Shown here in pieces: positions 9,469 to 18,130 of a DNA stretch of 64,000 nt (positions are counted from its first letter, which is position 1; every line of letters begins with the position of its first letter). This DNA comes from Streptomyces althioticus (GTDB lineage Bacteria > Actinomycetota > Actinomycetes > Streptomycetales > Streptomycetaceae): NCBI GenBank assembly GCA_014649355.1, contig BMSW01000005.1, forward strand, positions 1-64,000. The letters run 5' to 3'. Made by a program: the position numbers and the translations under genes. The notes beneath the pieces were generated by a model, which worked only from the letters and a program-made list of their open reading frames with translations, did not search any database and was not told where the DNA came from.

Positions 9469-10776
9469 TCACCAGCGGGGCACGGTGGGCGGGACCCAGT
9501 CCGGGTCGGCGACCCGCATGGCGGCCGCGTCGTCGCGGTCGCGCAGGGCGCCGTCGTCGTCCAGCCACCGCCGGTGCAGGAACGCCAGCCGGTCGCGGTC
9601 GAGTTCCACGCCGAGTCCCGGCGCGTCGGACACGCGGACCGTGCCGTCCTCGAACGCCGGCCGCTCGGTGAGGACGTCCTCGGACTGCCACGGGTAGTGG
9701 GAGTCGCAGGCGTGGTGCAGGTTGGGCACGGTGGACGCGACGTGCGTCATCGCGGCGAGGCTGATGCCGAGATGGGTGTTGGAGTGCATGGAGACGCCCA
9801 CGCCGAAGGTGCGGCAGATCGCCGCGAGGTGCTGGGTGTTGCGCAGTCCGCCCCAGTAGTGGTGGTCGGAGAGGACCACCTGCACGGCGTCCCGGGTGAA
9901 CGCCTCCTTGATCTCGGCGAACGTCGTCACGCACATGTTGGTGGCGAGCGGCACGTGGGTGCCGGCCGCCACCTCCGCCATGGCCGGCGTACCGAGGGCG
10001 GGGTCCTCCAGGTACTCCAGGACGTCCCCGAGCTCCTTCGCGACCTTCAGCGAGGTCTCCACGGACCAGGCGCCGTTGGGGTCGAGGCGCAGCGGGTGGC
10101 CGGGGAAGGCGGCGGCGAGGGCGCGGACGGCGGCGATCTCCTCCTCGGGCGGGAAGACGCCGCCCTTGAGCTTGAACGAGGTGAAGCCGTACCGCTCGGT
10201 GAAGCGGCGGGCCTGCTCCACCACCCCGGCCGGGTCGACGGCCGCGCCCCAGTCGTCCTTCTCCGCCGTCACGCCCTCGGGGTGCTCGGCCCACTTGTAG
10301 AACAGGTACGCGCTGTACTCGACGGCGTCGCGCACCTTGCCGCCGAGCAGGGCGTGCACGGGCAGCCCCAGGCTCTTGCCGAGGGCGTCGAGGCAGGCGA
10401 CCTCCAGGGCGGAGAGCACGGACAGCCGCAGCTTGTCCGCGGTCTGCACGCCGCGCAGTCCGCCCACGTCCACCTGCCCGGATACGCGGGCGGCGTCGAC
10501 GGCGACCTCGTCGGCCTCGGCGAACAGCCGGTTCAGGTCGTCGACGCGGTGGCCGACGAGCCGGTCGGCCAGCGGGCGGGCCAGCTCCAGGTACTTGGTG
10601 TCGCCGTACGTCTCGCCGAGCCCGGTGATCCCGTCGGCGGTCACCACCTCCACGATCAGCCGGGGGGTGTACGGCTGGTGCACGCCCTGCGTGTTGAGCA
10701 GCGGCGGGTCGGCGACCAGGACCGGGGTGAGGCGGACCTCGGTGACGGTCAGGTCGCGGGAGGCGGATGCGGTCAC
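9469..10776 (-). CDS. gudD: Glucarate dehydratase (enolase superfamily, 435 aa)
   Basis: All expected active-site residues of the glucarate dehydratase subgroup are seen: the K202-x-K204 pair (SFKLKGG), metal ligands D232 (with N234, LDPNGAW), E257 (YLEDPA) and N280 (ATNMCV), and the D304/H331 dyad (LSDHHYWGG; SMHSNTHLG). The enzyme dehydrates D-glucarate or L-idarate to 5-dehydro-4-deoxyglucarate in the cytoplasm. The start is GTG 10776, with AAGGAG 7 nt upstream. A PfkB kinase follows, and an MFS transporter is divergent across a 354-bp gap, making a compact aldarate module. No local regulator gene is present. Confidence 0.92.
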   Translation of the reverse strand: MTASASRDLTVTEVRLTPVLVADPPLLNTQGVHQPYTPRLIVEVVTADGITGLGETYGDTKYLELARPLADRLVGHRVDDLNRLFAEADEVAVDAARVSGQVDVGGLRGVQTADKLRLSVLSALEVACLDALGKSLGLPVHALLGGKVRDAVEYSAYLFYKWAEHPEGVTAEKDDWGAAVDPAGVVEQARRFTERYGFTSFKLKGGVFPPEEEIAAVRALAAAFPGHPLRLDPNGAWSVETSLKVAKELGDVLEYLEDPALGTPAMAEVAAGTHVPLATNMCVTTFAEIKEAFTRDAVQVVLSDHHYWGGLRNTQHLAAICRTFGVGVSMHSNTHLGISLAAMTHVASTVPNLHHACDSHYPWQSEDVLTERPAFEDGTVRVSDAPGLGVELDRDRLAFLHRRWLDDDGALRDRDDAAAMRVADPDWVPPTVPRW

Positions 10777-11130
10777 GGGGCGGCTCCTTCGAGGGTGTCC
10801 ACGAGGCGCGGTAGCCGTCGGGGCGGGGGTGCCGCCCATCCCCCTATGTAGACGGCATCCATGTATGAGAACGAAGGCTAGAGGGGCGAACCAGGGGCGT
10901 CAATGGGACCGACGAGCGGGGCCGCGCCGCAGGCCGGCCGGGCAAAAGCGCGCTGCTACCCACCCCTTCAAAACCCCAAACACAACAGTGACTTAGATCA
11001 CACCTTCCTCACTCCCGTCGGGCTGCCCCCGCTTGATACAAATTGCCCGCGCGTTCTCGTCCGTCGACGGTCGTCGCCCCCACAACCTTCTTTCTTCGCA
11101 CCGTCCCTTTCGCACGCCCTGGGAACGCCC
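10777..11130. other. Divergent regulatory region between gudD and the MFS transporter
   Basis: No gene is seen in these 354 bp. The region is locally A+T richer (around 10970-11050) than its flanks and carries a CRP-like palindrome at 10988-11001. It should hold the promoters of both the leftward glucarate gene and the rightward transporter. Confidence 0.6.
10988..11001. promoter_or_regulatory. CRP/FNR-type palindrome GTGA-N6-TCAC
   Basis: GTGA and TCAC are separated by 6 nt (CTTAGA), and the downstream half extends to TCACA. This matches the classic CRP core spacing. It lies about 130 bp before the transporter GTG and 210 bp before gudD, a sensible place for catabolite or global control. 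Binding is inferred. Confidence 0.4.
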
Positions 11131-12483
11131 GTGTACGCCCCTCGCACCACCCCCTGGCCCCTCGTCGCCCTTTTCACGGCCGGGTACCTCGCCCCGTATC
11201 TGCTGCCGACCACCGTCGGACGGCTGGAACGCGGCCTTGATCTGACGCCCACCCAGGCGGGGGGCGTCGGCAGTCTGCTGCTGCTCAGCTCGGCCACGGC
11301 CGGCTTCCTGCTGGCCTCCCGCGTCGAGCGGGCCGGCGCGCGCACCCTGGCCCGGCTGGGTCTCGTCCTCGCGGCCGTCGGCTACGGCGGGGCAGCGCTC
11401 ACCACCTCCGTCCCGGCCGTCGTCGCCGGCGCCGTCGTCGGCGGGTTCGGGTCGGGCACGGCGACCACGGTCGCGGCGACCCGGATCGCCGCGGAGAAGG
11501 ACCCCCACCGGGCGTCCACCTTGGGCCTGCTGAGCGTGTCCGCGCTGGCCGGCGTGGTCTATCTGACGGTGCCGCACCTGCCCGGGCACGGGCTCACCCT
11601 CGCGGCCATCGCCCTCACCGCGCTCGCGGTGTGGCCGCTGACGGCACGGCTGCCCGGGGGTACGGCTCGTACGGCGGCGCAGGCCGCGGTCGGGTCGGCG
11701 GAGGCCGACGGTTCGGGCGCCGGGCGTCTGCCGTACCGGCGTTCGGGCATGGTGCTGGCCGGGGCGATGCTGCTGTGGTCGCTCGCGCAGAACGCGCTGT
11801 GGGGCGTCAGCGGTCGCATCGGCGTCGGCCAGGCGCATCTGTCCGAGCCGGCCGTGGGCGTCGTCTTCGCGGTCGCGCTGGGCGCGGGACTGCTGGGCGT
11901 GCTGGGCGCGGGGGCGCTGGGCTCGCGGCTGGGGCGGGCGCTGCCCATCGGGGGCGGGACCGTCGTCATCGCCTGCTGCATCGCGCTGAGCGCTTCCGCG
12001 ACGGGGCTGGGGAGCTTCGCCTTCGGCGAGATCGCGTGGAACACCTTCTATCCGGTGGTGCTGTCGTACCTGATCGGGCTGGCGGCCTCGCTGGACGCGC
12101 GGGGACGGTGGGCGGTGCTGGTCGGCTCCGCGTCCTCACTGGGGACGGCGGCCGGGCCGCTCACCGGGAGTGTGCTGTCGGCGCAGGCCGGGTTCCCCGT
12201 GATGGGGGCGGTGCTGGCGGTGGGGTTGCTGCTGGTCGCCGTGCCGATGACGGGGGTCGCGCTGCACGCGGGCGGGCGGGCGCTGCTGCCGGGGGCTGTG
12301 CGGAGGCGGGGCGGACACCCCGCGGCTGTCGTCGCCGCGACGACGGGGACTCCGTCGGGGGCGGTGCCGGAGGTCGGCGCGCCCGAGCAGCCGGTTGTCG
12401 AGATCGCCCTCGACGGGGCGGCGGTGCCAGCGAGGGGCGAGTACGACACGGCGGCGGCCACGCAGGCACCGGGCGGGGTGTGA
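11131..12483 (+). CDS. MFS transporter, 12-TM, probably sugar-acid related (450 aa)
   Basis: Residues 1-400 contain hydrophobic segments compatible with 12 membrane helices in two halves (YLAPYLLPTTVGRLE in TM1, loop RVERAGARTLARLG after TM2). The C-terminal ~50 residues are hydrophilic and low complexity. The GTG at 11131 is chosen because GGGA lies 7 nt upstream and the N-terminus then leads directly into TM1; the frame is open 228 bp further but that part is not membrane-like. It is divergent from gudD, which suggests uptake of glucarate/galactarate-type compounds, although the sequence alone does not fix substrate or direction. Confidence 0.8.
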   Translation: MYAPRTTPWPLVALFTAGYLAPYLLPTTVGRLERGLDLTPTQAGGVGSLLLLSSATAGFLLASRVERAGARTLARLGLVLAAVGYGGAALTTSVPAVVAGAVVGGFGSGTATTVAATRIAAEKDPHRASTLGLLSVSALAGVVYLTVPHLPGHGLTLAAIALTALAVWPLTARLPGGTARTAAQAAVGSAEADGSGAGRLPYRRSGMVLAGAMLLWSLAQNALWGVSGRIGVGQAHLSEPAVGVVFAVALGAGLLGVLGAGALGSRLGRALPIGGGTVVIACCIALSASATGLGSFAFGEIAWNTFYPVVLSYLIGLAASLDARGRWAVLVGSASSLGTAAGPLTGSVLSAQAGFPVMGAVLAVGLLLVAVPMTGVALHAGGRALLPGAVRRRGGHPAAVVAATTGTPSGAVPEVGAPEQPVVEIALDGAAVPARGEYDTAAATQAPGGV

Positions 12484-12642
12484 GACACGTACCCCTCCAG
12501 AGGCGCGGGGAACTGCGCGCCCAGCCACGCACAACCCGCACCCGACGCTACGGCGGAGGCACCCCTCAGGGGCGCGGGGAACTGCGCGCCCAGCCACGCA
12601 CAACCCGCACCCGGCGCTGCAGAGGTACCGCCGCGCCCACCC

Positions 12643-12660
12643 GTGCCGCCCCAGCGGCAC
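12643..12660. terminator. Hairpin within the repeat block
   Basis: GTGCCGC and GCGGCAC form a perfect 7-bp stem with a 4-nt loop (CCCA). It may end transcription from either convergent neighbour; no T-tract is present, as usual for this genus. Confidence 0.45.
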
Positions 12661-12766
12661 GACTGCCCGCTGCTAGGGCGAAGCACCCTCAAGGGGCGCG
12701 GGGAACTGCGCGACCAGCCACGCACAACCCGCACCCGACGCTGTGAAGGTGCCGCCGCGCCCACCC

Positions 12767-12785
12767 GTGCCGCCCCAAGCGGCAC
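12767..12785. terminator. Hairpin downstream of rnz
   Basis: A second copy of the GTGCCGC/GCGGCAC stem, with a 5-nt loop, lies 38 bp beyond the rnz stop codon. It is a good candidate for the rnz transcript end. Confidence 0.5.
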
Positions 12786-12822
12786 GACTGCCCGCGGCGG
12801 CGGCGTGCCGGGCCGCCCGCAG

Positions 12823-13731
12823 CTACGCCCGGCGTTTGGGGAGGGGGACCCTCTGAAGGTCCCTCGCCACCGTCAGGTCCGCCTCGAAGCCCGCGGCCCG
12901 CGCCTCACGTTCGAAGGCGTCCGGATCCGCGTACCGCTGACTGAAGTGGGTCAGGACCAGGTGCCGCACCCCCGCCTCGCGGGCGACCCTCGCCGCCTGT
13001 CCCGCCGTCAGGTGGCCGAACTCCACCGCCAGCGACTCGTCCTCGTCGAGGAACGTCGACTCGATCACGAGCATGTCGCAGCCCTCGGCCAGCGCGTACA
13101 CCCCGTCGCACAGCCGGGTGTCCATGACGAACGCGAACCGCTGTCCGCGCCGGACCTCGCTGACGTCCTCCAGGGCCACACCGTTCAGCGATCCCTCCCG
13201 CTGGAGGCGGCCCACGTCCGGGCCCTCGATGCCGTGCGCGGCGAGCCGGTCGGGCAGCATGCGGCGGCCGTCGGGTTCGACGATCCGGTAGCCGTACGCC
13301 TCGACCGGGTGGGACAGCCGGCGGGCCTCCAGCGTGTAGCCCGAGGTGCGGACGAGCGGTCCGTCGGTGTCGACGGGGGCCTCGACCAGGGCGACGGTCT
13401 CGCGGTAGGCGGTCGCGTACCGCAGCCGGTCGAAGAACCGCTGTCCGGAGCGCGGGTAGTGCGCGCTCACCGGGTGCGGCACCTTGTCGAGGTTGATCCG
13501 CTGGATCACCCCGGCGAGCCCCAGCGAGTGGTCGCCGTGGAAGTGGGTGACGCAGATCCGGTCGATGTCGTGCGCGGCGGCCCCGGCGCGCAGCATCTGC
13601 CGCTGCGTGCCCTCGCCGGGATCGAAGAGGAAGCCCTCGCCGTCCCAGCGCAGCAGGTAGCCGTTGTGGTTGCGGTGCCGGGTCGGGACCTGGCTGGCGG
13701 TGCCGAGCACCACCAGTTCACGGACGGACAA
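12823..13731 (-). CDS. rnz: Ribonuclease Z (302 aa)
   Basis: Metallo-beta-lactamase fold with the RNase Z signature TH63-F-H65-G-D67-H68, a conserved [11 protein letters not shown] after the exosite region, the metal-bridging Asp in FVMDTR, and the C-terminal LTHFSQRY with the last zinc His. The enzyme removes 3' trailers from pre-tRNAs lacking an encoded CCA, in agreement with the CCA-less tRNA-Ala genes at 48435 and 49271. Length is normal. The HIT gene lies 6 bp upstream on the same strand, so the two are probably co-transcribed. Confidence 0.95.
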   Translation of the reverse strand: MSVRELVVLGTASQVPTRHRNHNGYLLRWDGEGFLFDPGEGTQRQMLRAGAAAHDIDRICVTHFHGDHSLGLAGVIQRINLDKVPHPVSAHYPRSGQRFFDRLRYATAYRETVALVEAPVDTDGPLVRTSGYTLEARRLSHPVEAYGYRIVEPDGRRMLPDRLAAHGIEGPDVGRLQREGSLNGVALEDVSEVRRGQRFAFVMDTRLCDGVYALAEGCDMLVIESTFLDEDESLAVEFGHLTAGQAARVAREAGVRHLVLTHFSQRYADPDAFEREARAAGFEADLTVARDLQRVPLPKRRA

Positions 13732-13737
13732 CGCGGC

Positions 13738-14091
13738 CTAGCCGGGAGGCCACTCGAGACCGCGTCCGCCCAGGACGTGGGCGTGCGCGTGCCACACGGT
13801 CTGGCCGGCGCCGCTGCCCGTGTTGAACACGGTGCGGTAGCTCTCCAGCTTCTCCTGGTCCGCGACGGCCTGCGTCTCGCGCAGCACGTCCGCGGCGAGC
13901 TCGGGCGCCTCGGCGGCGAGCGCCGCGGCGTCCCGGTGGTGCGCCTTCGGGATCACCAGGACATGGGTGGGCGCCTGGGGGTTGATGTCACGGAACGCGA
14001 CGGTGGTGTCCGTCTCCCGCACGATCGTCGCCGGGATGGTGCCCGCGACGATCTTGCAGAACAGACAGTCGTCCTGAGGTTCCCCTGCCAT
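13738..14091 (-). CDS. HIT-family nucleotide hydrolase (HINT branch, 117 aa)
   Basis: The histidine triad H101-A-H103-A-H105 with the preceding VWHAHAHVLGG is complete, and the N-terminal CLFCKIVAGTIP carries the usual CxxC of the HINT branch. These proteins hydrolyse purine nucleoside phosphoramidates and AMP-linked compounds. Size is right for the family. GAGGAGGG lies just before the ATG. It precedes rnz by 6 bp. Confidence 0.92.
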   Translation of the reverse strand: MAGEPQDDCLFCKIVAGTIPATIVRETDTTVAFRDINPQAPTHVLVIPKAHHRDAAALAAEAPELAADVLRETQAVADQEKLESYRTVFNTGSGAGQTVWHAHAHVLGGRGLEWPPG

Positions 14092-14186
14092 ACGCCCTCC
14101 TCGGCCCTGCGATCTTCCCTACCCCGGCATGCTACCGATCCGGCCGCGGGCCGTCGTGCCGCGGCGGCACGACGGCCCTTGGCCGG

Positions 14187-17100
14187 TCACGACAGCTCCG
14201 GCGGCACCTTCGCCGGGGTCGTCCCCAGCGCCTCCAGCGCCAGCCGCACCGCCTCGTCGAGCTGGACGTCCCGCCCGGCCGCGTAGTCCTGCGGGCGCTG
14301 GACGACCTCCACGTCCGGGTCGACGCCGTGGTTCTCGACGTCCCAGCCGTAGCCCTCGAGCCAGAAGGCGTACTTGGGCTGGGTGACGAGGGTGCCGTCG
14401 ACGAGCCGGTAGCGGCTGTCGATGCCGATGACGCCGCCCCAGGTGCGGGTGCCTACGACGGGGCCGATGCCGAGCGCCTTGATCGCCGCGTTGACGATGT
14501 CGCCGTCGGAGCCGGAGAACTCGTTGGCGACGGCGACGACGGGTCCCCGGGGCGCGTCGCGCGGGTAGCTCTCGGCGCGCATCCCGCGCGGCAGGTCCCA
14601 GCCGACGATCCGCCGGGCCAGCTTCTCCACCACGAGCTGCGAGGTGTGCCCGCCGCGGTTCTCCCGCACGTCCACGATCAGCCCCTCGCGCAGCACCTCC
14701 ACGCGCAGGTCGCGGTGGATCTGCGCCCAGCCGGGCGCCTGCATGTCGGGGACGTGGATGTAGCCGAGCCGGCCGCCGGACTTCTCCAGCACGTACGCCC
14801 GCCGGTCGGCGACCCAGGCGTGGTAGCGCAGCGGCTCCTCGTCGGCGAGCGGGACGACGACGGCGTGCCGCGGCTCGCCCCCGCCGGCCGGTGACACGGT
14901 CAGCTCGACGGGCTTGCCGGCTGTCCCCACCAGCAGTGGCGCGGGTCCGGTGACCGGGTCGACGGGCTGTCCGGCGACGGCGACGATCGCGTCGCCGGGG
15001 CGGATCGCGACGCCGGGCGCGGCGAGCGGGGAGCGGGCGTCCGGGTCGGAGGTCTCGGCGGGCAGGATGCGGTCCACCCGCCAGCTTCCGTCCTCGTGCC
15101 GGGAGATGTCCGCGCCGAGGAGCCCCTGCCGGGCTCCGCCGCCGAAGCCGCCGCGCGGCATGACGTAGGCGTGCGAGGTGCCGAGTTCGCCGTGCACCTC
15201 CCACAGCAGGTCCACCAGGTCGTCGTGGGTGGCCAGCCGGTCCAGGACGGGCCGGTAGCGGTCCAGGACCCCGTCCCAGTCGACGCCGCTCATGTCGGGA
15301 CGCCAGAAGTTGTCCCGCATGATGCGGCCGTTCTCGTCGAACATCTGCCGCCACTCGGCGGACGGGTCGACGAACTGGCGGACCCGGGCCAGGTCGACGG
15401 TGATGTTGGTGTCGCTGTCGTCGTCGGAGGAGGCGCGCCGGTCGCTCGGCACGACCTTGAGCCGCCCGTCGGTCCACAGCAGCACCCGCTTGCCGTCGCC
15501 GCTGACCTCGAAGTGTTCGGCGTCCACGGCGAGGTGCTCGAGGCGCTGCTGGGCGAGGTCGTAGCGCTCCAGGTCGGTCTTGGGGTCCGGGTCGTCGGGC
15601 GTGGCCCGGGACGCCCCGAGCACGCCGCGCACCGGGTGGCGCAGCCACAGCACGCCGTCCTTGGCGGCGCGCAGGTTGCTGTAGCGGGCGGCCTCGACCG
15701 GGAACGGCACGATGCGGTCGGCGAGCCCGTCGAGGTCGATGCGGGTGGCGGGGGTGCCCTCGCTGTCGGGGGTCTCGTCCCGGTCCGGGGTCTCGAAGGG
15801 CCGGCCGTGCCGCTGCGGCCCGAAGGGCGACGGCGTGGCCGCCGCGAGCGTGATCAGGTACGGCCGTACGCCCTCGACGAAGGCCAGGTCGAAGACGTGC
15901 TCGTCGTAGACCGGGTCGAAGGAGCGGGTGGACAGGAACGCGAGGTGCTTGCCGTCGAGGGTGAAGGCGGGCGCGTAGTCCTGGAAGCGCAGCGGGGTCG
16001 CCTCGGTGACCGACAGGTCGGTGGTGTTGGCGAGCTTGATCTGGCTGAGCGGGCGCGGGCCGGGGTGGGACCAGGCGAGCCAGCTGGAGTCGGGCGAGAA
16101 GACCAGCCCGGAGACGTCGCCGTCCTCGCTGCGGTCGACCTCGCGGACCTCGCCGGTCTCCCGCTCGACGAGCAGGAGACGGCCGTCGTGCGAGGCGATC
16201 GCGGCACGGCTGCCGTCGGGCGCCATCGCCAGGTCCACGACCCGGCCGAGCTGACCCGCGGCCAGCCGGCGCGGGGTGGCGCCGGGGACCGGCCCGGTGG
16301 CGGGGGCGAACTCCAGGGCGTCGTCGCCCTCGGCGTCCGTCACCCACACCACCCATTCCTCGCCGTCCGCGCGGAAGGTGCGCGGGCGGCGGGCGCGGAC
16401 GCCCGGGGTGGCGGCGAGGGCGCGGGCGGGGCCGGAGCGGTGGGTCACCCAGTGGACGGTGCCGCGTACGCAGACGGCGCTGCCGCGCGCGGTGTGGTCG
16501 GGGGACGCGGAGCCGAACCAGCGGGCCGCGTTCACCGGGAACGGCTGGAGGTCGACGCGCTGCCCGCCGAGCCGGACGTCGAGCCTGCGCGGCTCGGCGG
16601 CGTCGAGGTCGTCGAGGATCCACAGCTCGCCGGCGCTGGAGTACACGACCCGGGTGCCGTCGGTGGCGGCGTGGCGGGCGTAGAAACCGTCCAGAGGCGT
16701 GTGGCGGCGCAGGTCGGAGCCGTCGGCGAGGGAGGAGTACAGCGCGCCCGTGCCCTCGTGGTCGGAGAGGAACGCGACCCTCCCCCACTCTCGGCCGCGC
16801 TCGAGCGGGGGGACCCCCATCCCCACCCACAGCGGGTACTCGATGTTCCCGTCGAGGTCCTCGTGGAGCCGGACGAACTCGCCGTCGCCCTCCCGGTCGA
16901 TCCACAGCTTGCCCGCGGTGCCGCCGCGGTACCGCTTCCAATGGGACGCGTCGCGGCCGCCGGCGGACAGCAGCACGGTGTGCGGGCCCGCGGCGACGTC
17001 GCCGACCGGCCCGTAGGGCAGGGTCTCGGCGGGTCCGCCGTCGAGCGGCACGGCGCGTGCCCAGGTGCGGCGCAGGCTGGCCTGGCCGTACGTGCTCAGG

Positions 17101-17426
17101 GCGAGGACCCGGCCGTCCGCGGTCCAGCCGCGGACCTGGGTCCTCGCGCTGCCCCAGTGGGTGAGCCGCCGGGCGCGGCCGCCGTCGACGGGGGCGACGT
17201 GCACCTCGGGCGCGCCGTCGCGGGTGGAGGTCCAGGCGACGGTGGTGCCGTCCGGGGAGATCCGTGGATGGTTCACCGGCACGTTGTCCGCGCTGACCCG
17301 CCAGGCGCGGCCGCCGTCGAGCGGGGCGATCCATACGTCGTCCTCGGCGGTGAAGGCGACCAACTCGCCGTGCAGGTGCGGGAAACGGAGGTATGCGCTG
17401 GATGCGACCGATGCAGGCTGTGTCAC
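14187..17426 (-). CDS. Tricorn-type self-compartmentalising protease homologue (1079 aa)
   Basis: The order is an N-terminal beta-propeller region (~15-650, repeats such as ISPDGTTVAWTSTRDG and LVFSPDSSWLAWS), a core-1 segment with the Ser-His pair (GTSHAYVMPRGG), a PDZ domain (~750-860) and a C-terminal S41 peptidase domain. The latter holds the nucleophile region NEFSGSDGDIVNAA and the downstream Glu (DVENHGVDPDVEV). These correspond to the Ser/His, Ser-Asp and Glu residues of archaeal tricorn. It probably trims oligopeptides downstream of the proteasome or Clp in the cytoplasm. The start is GTG 17426, which has no ribosome site but a TAGGGT hexamer 6 nt upstream. Confidence 0.92.
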   Translation of the reverse strand: MTQPASVASSAYLRFPHLHGELVAFTAEDDVWIAPLDGGRAWRVSADNVPVNHPRISPDGTTVAWTSTRDGAPEVHVAPVDGGRARRLTHWGSARTQVRGWTADGRVLALSTYGQASLRRTWARAVPLDGGPAETLPYGPVGDVAAGPHTVLLSAGGRDASHWKRYRGGTAGKLWIDREGDGEFVRLHEDLDGNIEYPLWVGMGVPPLERGREWGRVAFLSDHEGTGALYSSLADGSDLRRHTPLDGFYARHAATDGTRVVYSSAGELWILDDLDAAEPRRLDVRLGGQRVDLQPFPVNAARWFGSASPDHTARGSAVCVRGTVHWVTHRSGPARALAATPGVRARRPRTFRADGEEWVVWVTDAEGDDALEFAPATGPVPGATPRRLAAGQLGRVVDLAMAPDGSRAAIASHDGRLLLVERETGEVREVDRSEDGDVSGLVFSPDSSWLAWSHPGPRPLSQIKLANTTDLSVTEATPLRFQDYAPAFTLDGKHLAFLSTRSFDPVYDEHVFDLAFVEGVRPYLITLAAATPSPFGPQRHGRPFETPDRDETPDSEGTPATRIDLDGLADRIVPFPVEAARYSNLRAAKDGVLWLRHPVRGVLGASRATPDDPDPKTDLERYDLAQQRLEHLAVDAEHFEVSGDGKRVLLWTDGRLKVVPSDRRASSDDDSDTNITVDLARVRQFVDPSAEWRQMFDENGRIMRDNFWRPDMSGVDWDGVLDRYRPVLDRLATHDDLVDLLWEVHGELGTSHAYVMPRGGFGGGARQGLLGADISRHEDGSWRVDRILPAETSDPDARSPLAAPGVAIRPGDAIVAVAGQPVDPVTGPAPLLVGTAGKPVELTVSPAGGGEPRHAVVVPLADEEPLRYHAWVADRRAYVLEKSGGRLGYIHVPDMQAPGWAQIHRDLRVEVLREGLIVDVRENRGGHTSQLVVEKLARRIVGWDLPRGMRAESYPRDAPRGPVVAVANEFSGSDGDIVNAAIKALGIGPVVGTRTWGGVIGIDSRYRLVDGTLVTQPKYAFWLEGYGWDVENHGVDPDVEVVQRPQDYAAGRDVQLDEAVRLALEALGTTPAKVPPELS

Positions 17427-17432
17427 CCGATC

Positions 17433-17438
17433 ACCCTA
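17433..17438 (-). promoter_or_regulatory. Candidate -10 for a leaderless tricorn-protease mRNA
   Basis: TAGGGT on the minus strand is followed by 6 nt and then the GTG start at 17426, with no Shine-Dalgarno sequence between. This is the spacing expected for a transcript beginning at the start codon. Confidence 0.4.
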
Positions 17439-17472
17439 TGGGCGCGCGTGCGGTCCGGCCAGAGGTTTCGGA

Positions 17473-18015
17473 TCACTTGCCCTCGACGGGGCGACAGGAC
17501 GGGTACTGGTCGCACCACACCGTCGTGGTGACGGTCACGGTGACCGTGGGCCGCGGCCCCTGCTGGGTGGGCTCGCCCACGCGGGGCGGGCTGTTGGAGT
17601 CGCAGTCGCCGAGGCCCTCGACGCGGAACACCTGCCGGCCGTCCACCTTCGCGGTGATGTCCCCGCGGACGCAGGCGTTGTTGACGGCGTGGGTGACCCG
17701 TCCGGTGACGGTGATCTCCTTGCCGCCCTCCGTCTCGCCCTCGCAGTCGACCGAGGCGGCGGTCTCCTCCGAGGCCGGCGACGCGGACCTGTCACGGTCG
17801 CCGAAGGACGCGGTGCAGGTGAGCCAGCGGACCTTGTCCTTCTGGCGGTTGAGCTCCTTGGTCACGGTCCCGTCGGTGGTGAGCGCCACGGCGGCGGAGC
17901 TGAGGCCGCCGCCCTCGCAGGCGGTCACGCCGGTGACCGCGGCCACGGCGAACACGACGACGGCGGTGTGCCGTCGCCGACGTGGCCCTCCGCGGGCCCA
18001 GTTCATCGCCCCCAT
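17473..18015 (-). CDS. Lipoprotein of unknown function (180 aa)
   Basis: The N-terminus has a twin-basic region (RGGPRRRRHTAV), a hydrophobic core and a lipobox VTAC with the Cys near residue 30, so export and lipid attachment to the outer face of the membrane are expected. The mature part has several cysteines (LTCTASFGD, SVDCEGE, NNACVRGD, LGDCDSN, WCDQYPSC), suggesting two or three disulfides, and a Thr/Val-rich stretch near the C-terminus (PTVTVTVTTTVW). No family recognised. ATG 18015 is used; ATG 18006 is an equally possible start. It lies downstream of rsmE and beyond a repeat-derived hairpin. Confidence 0.65.
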   Translation of the reverse strand: MGAMNWARGGPRRRRHTAVVVFAVAAVTGVTACEGGGLSSAAVALTTDGTVTKELNRQKDKVRWLTCTASFGDRDRSASPASEETAASVDCEGETEGGKEITVTGRVTHAVNNACVRGDITAKVDGRQVFRVEGLGDCDSNSPPRVGEPTQQGPRPTVTVTVTTTVWCDQYPSCRPVEGK

Positions 18016-18079
18016 GCACGGCAGCGTGCCACTGCCGCTCCCGCGGCGGTAGGGCGCATCGGGCCACATGCGCCCCGAG

Positions 18080-18128
18080 AAAGCCCCTCCGGTGTTCGAG
18101 GAGCGGGGTCCGGGGCGGAGCCCCGGGG
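18080..18128. repeat. Partial copy of a Streptomyces intergenic repeat
   Basis: Starting at GCCCCTCCGGTGTTCGAGG and continuing into GAGCGGGGTCCGGGGCGGAG, this segment matches the right arm and tail of the hairpin element at 24490-24540 with a few changes. The left arm is absent. It lies between rsmE and the lipoprotein gene. Confidence 0.7.
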
Positions 18129-18130
18129 CG

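Larger units (their letters stand above)
12494..12800. repeat. Three copies of an intergenic repeat block
   Basis: A core starting GGCGCGGGGAACTGCGCG and ending in CACAACCCGCACCCG occurs at about 12501-12548, 12570-12618 and 12693-12742. Copies 2 and 3 are followed by a second shared segment (CCGCGCCCACCCGTGCCGCC and a hairpin). The copies differ at only a few bases. Such elements recur between genes of many Streptomyces genomes. They lie between the MFS gene and rnz, which read toward each other. Confidence 0.85.

Noticed and set aside
12494..12800. CRISPR array
   Set aside because: The three repeats are ~50 bp, irregularly spaced and the intervening pieces are themselves partly shared; no cas genes are nearby.
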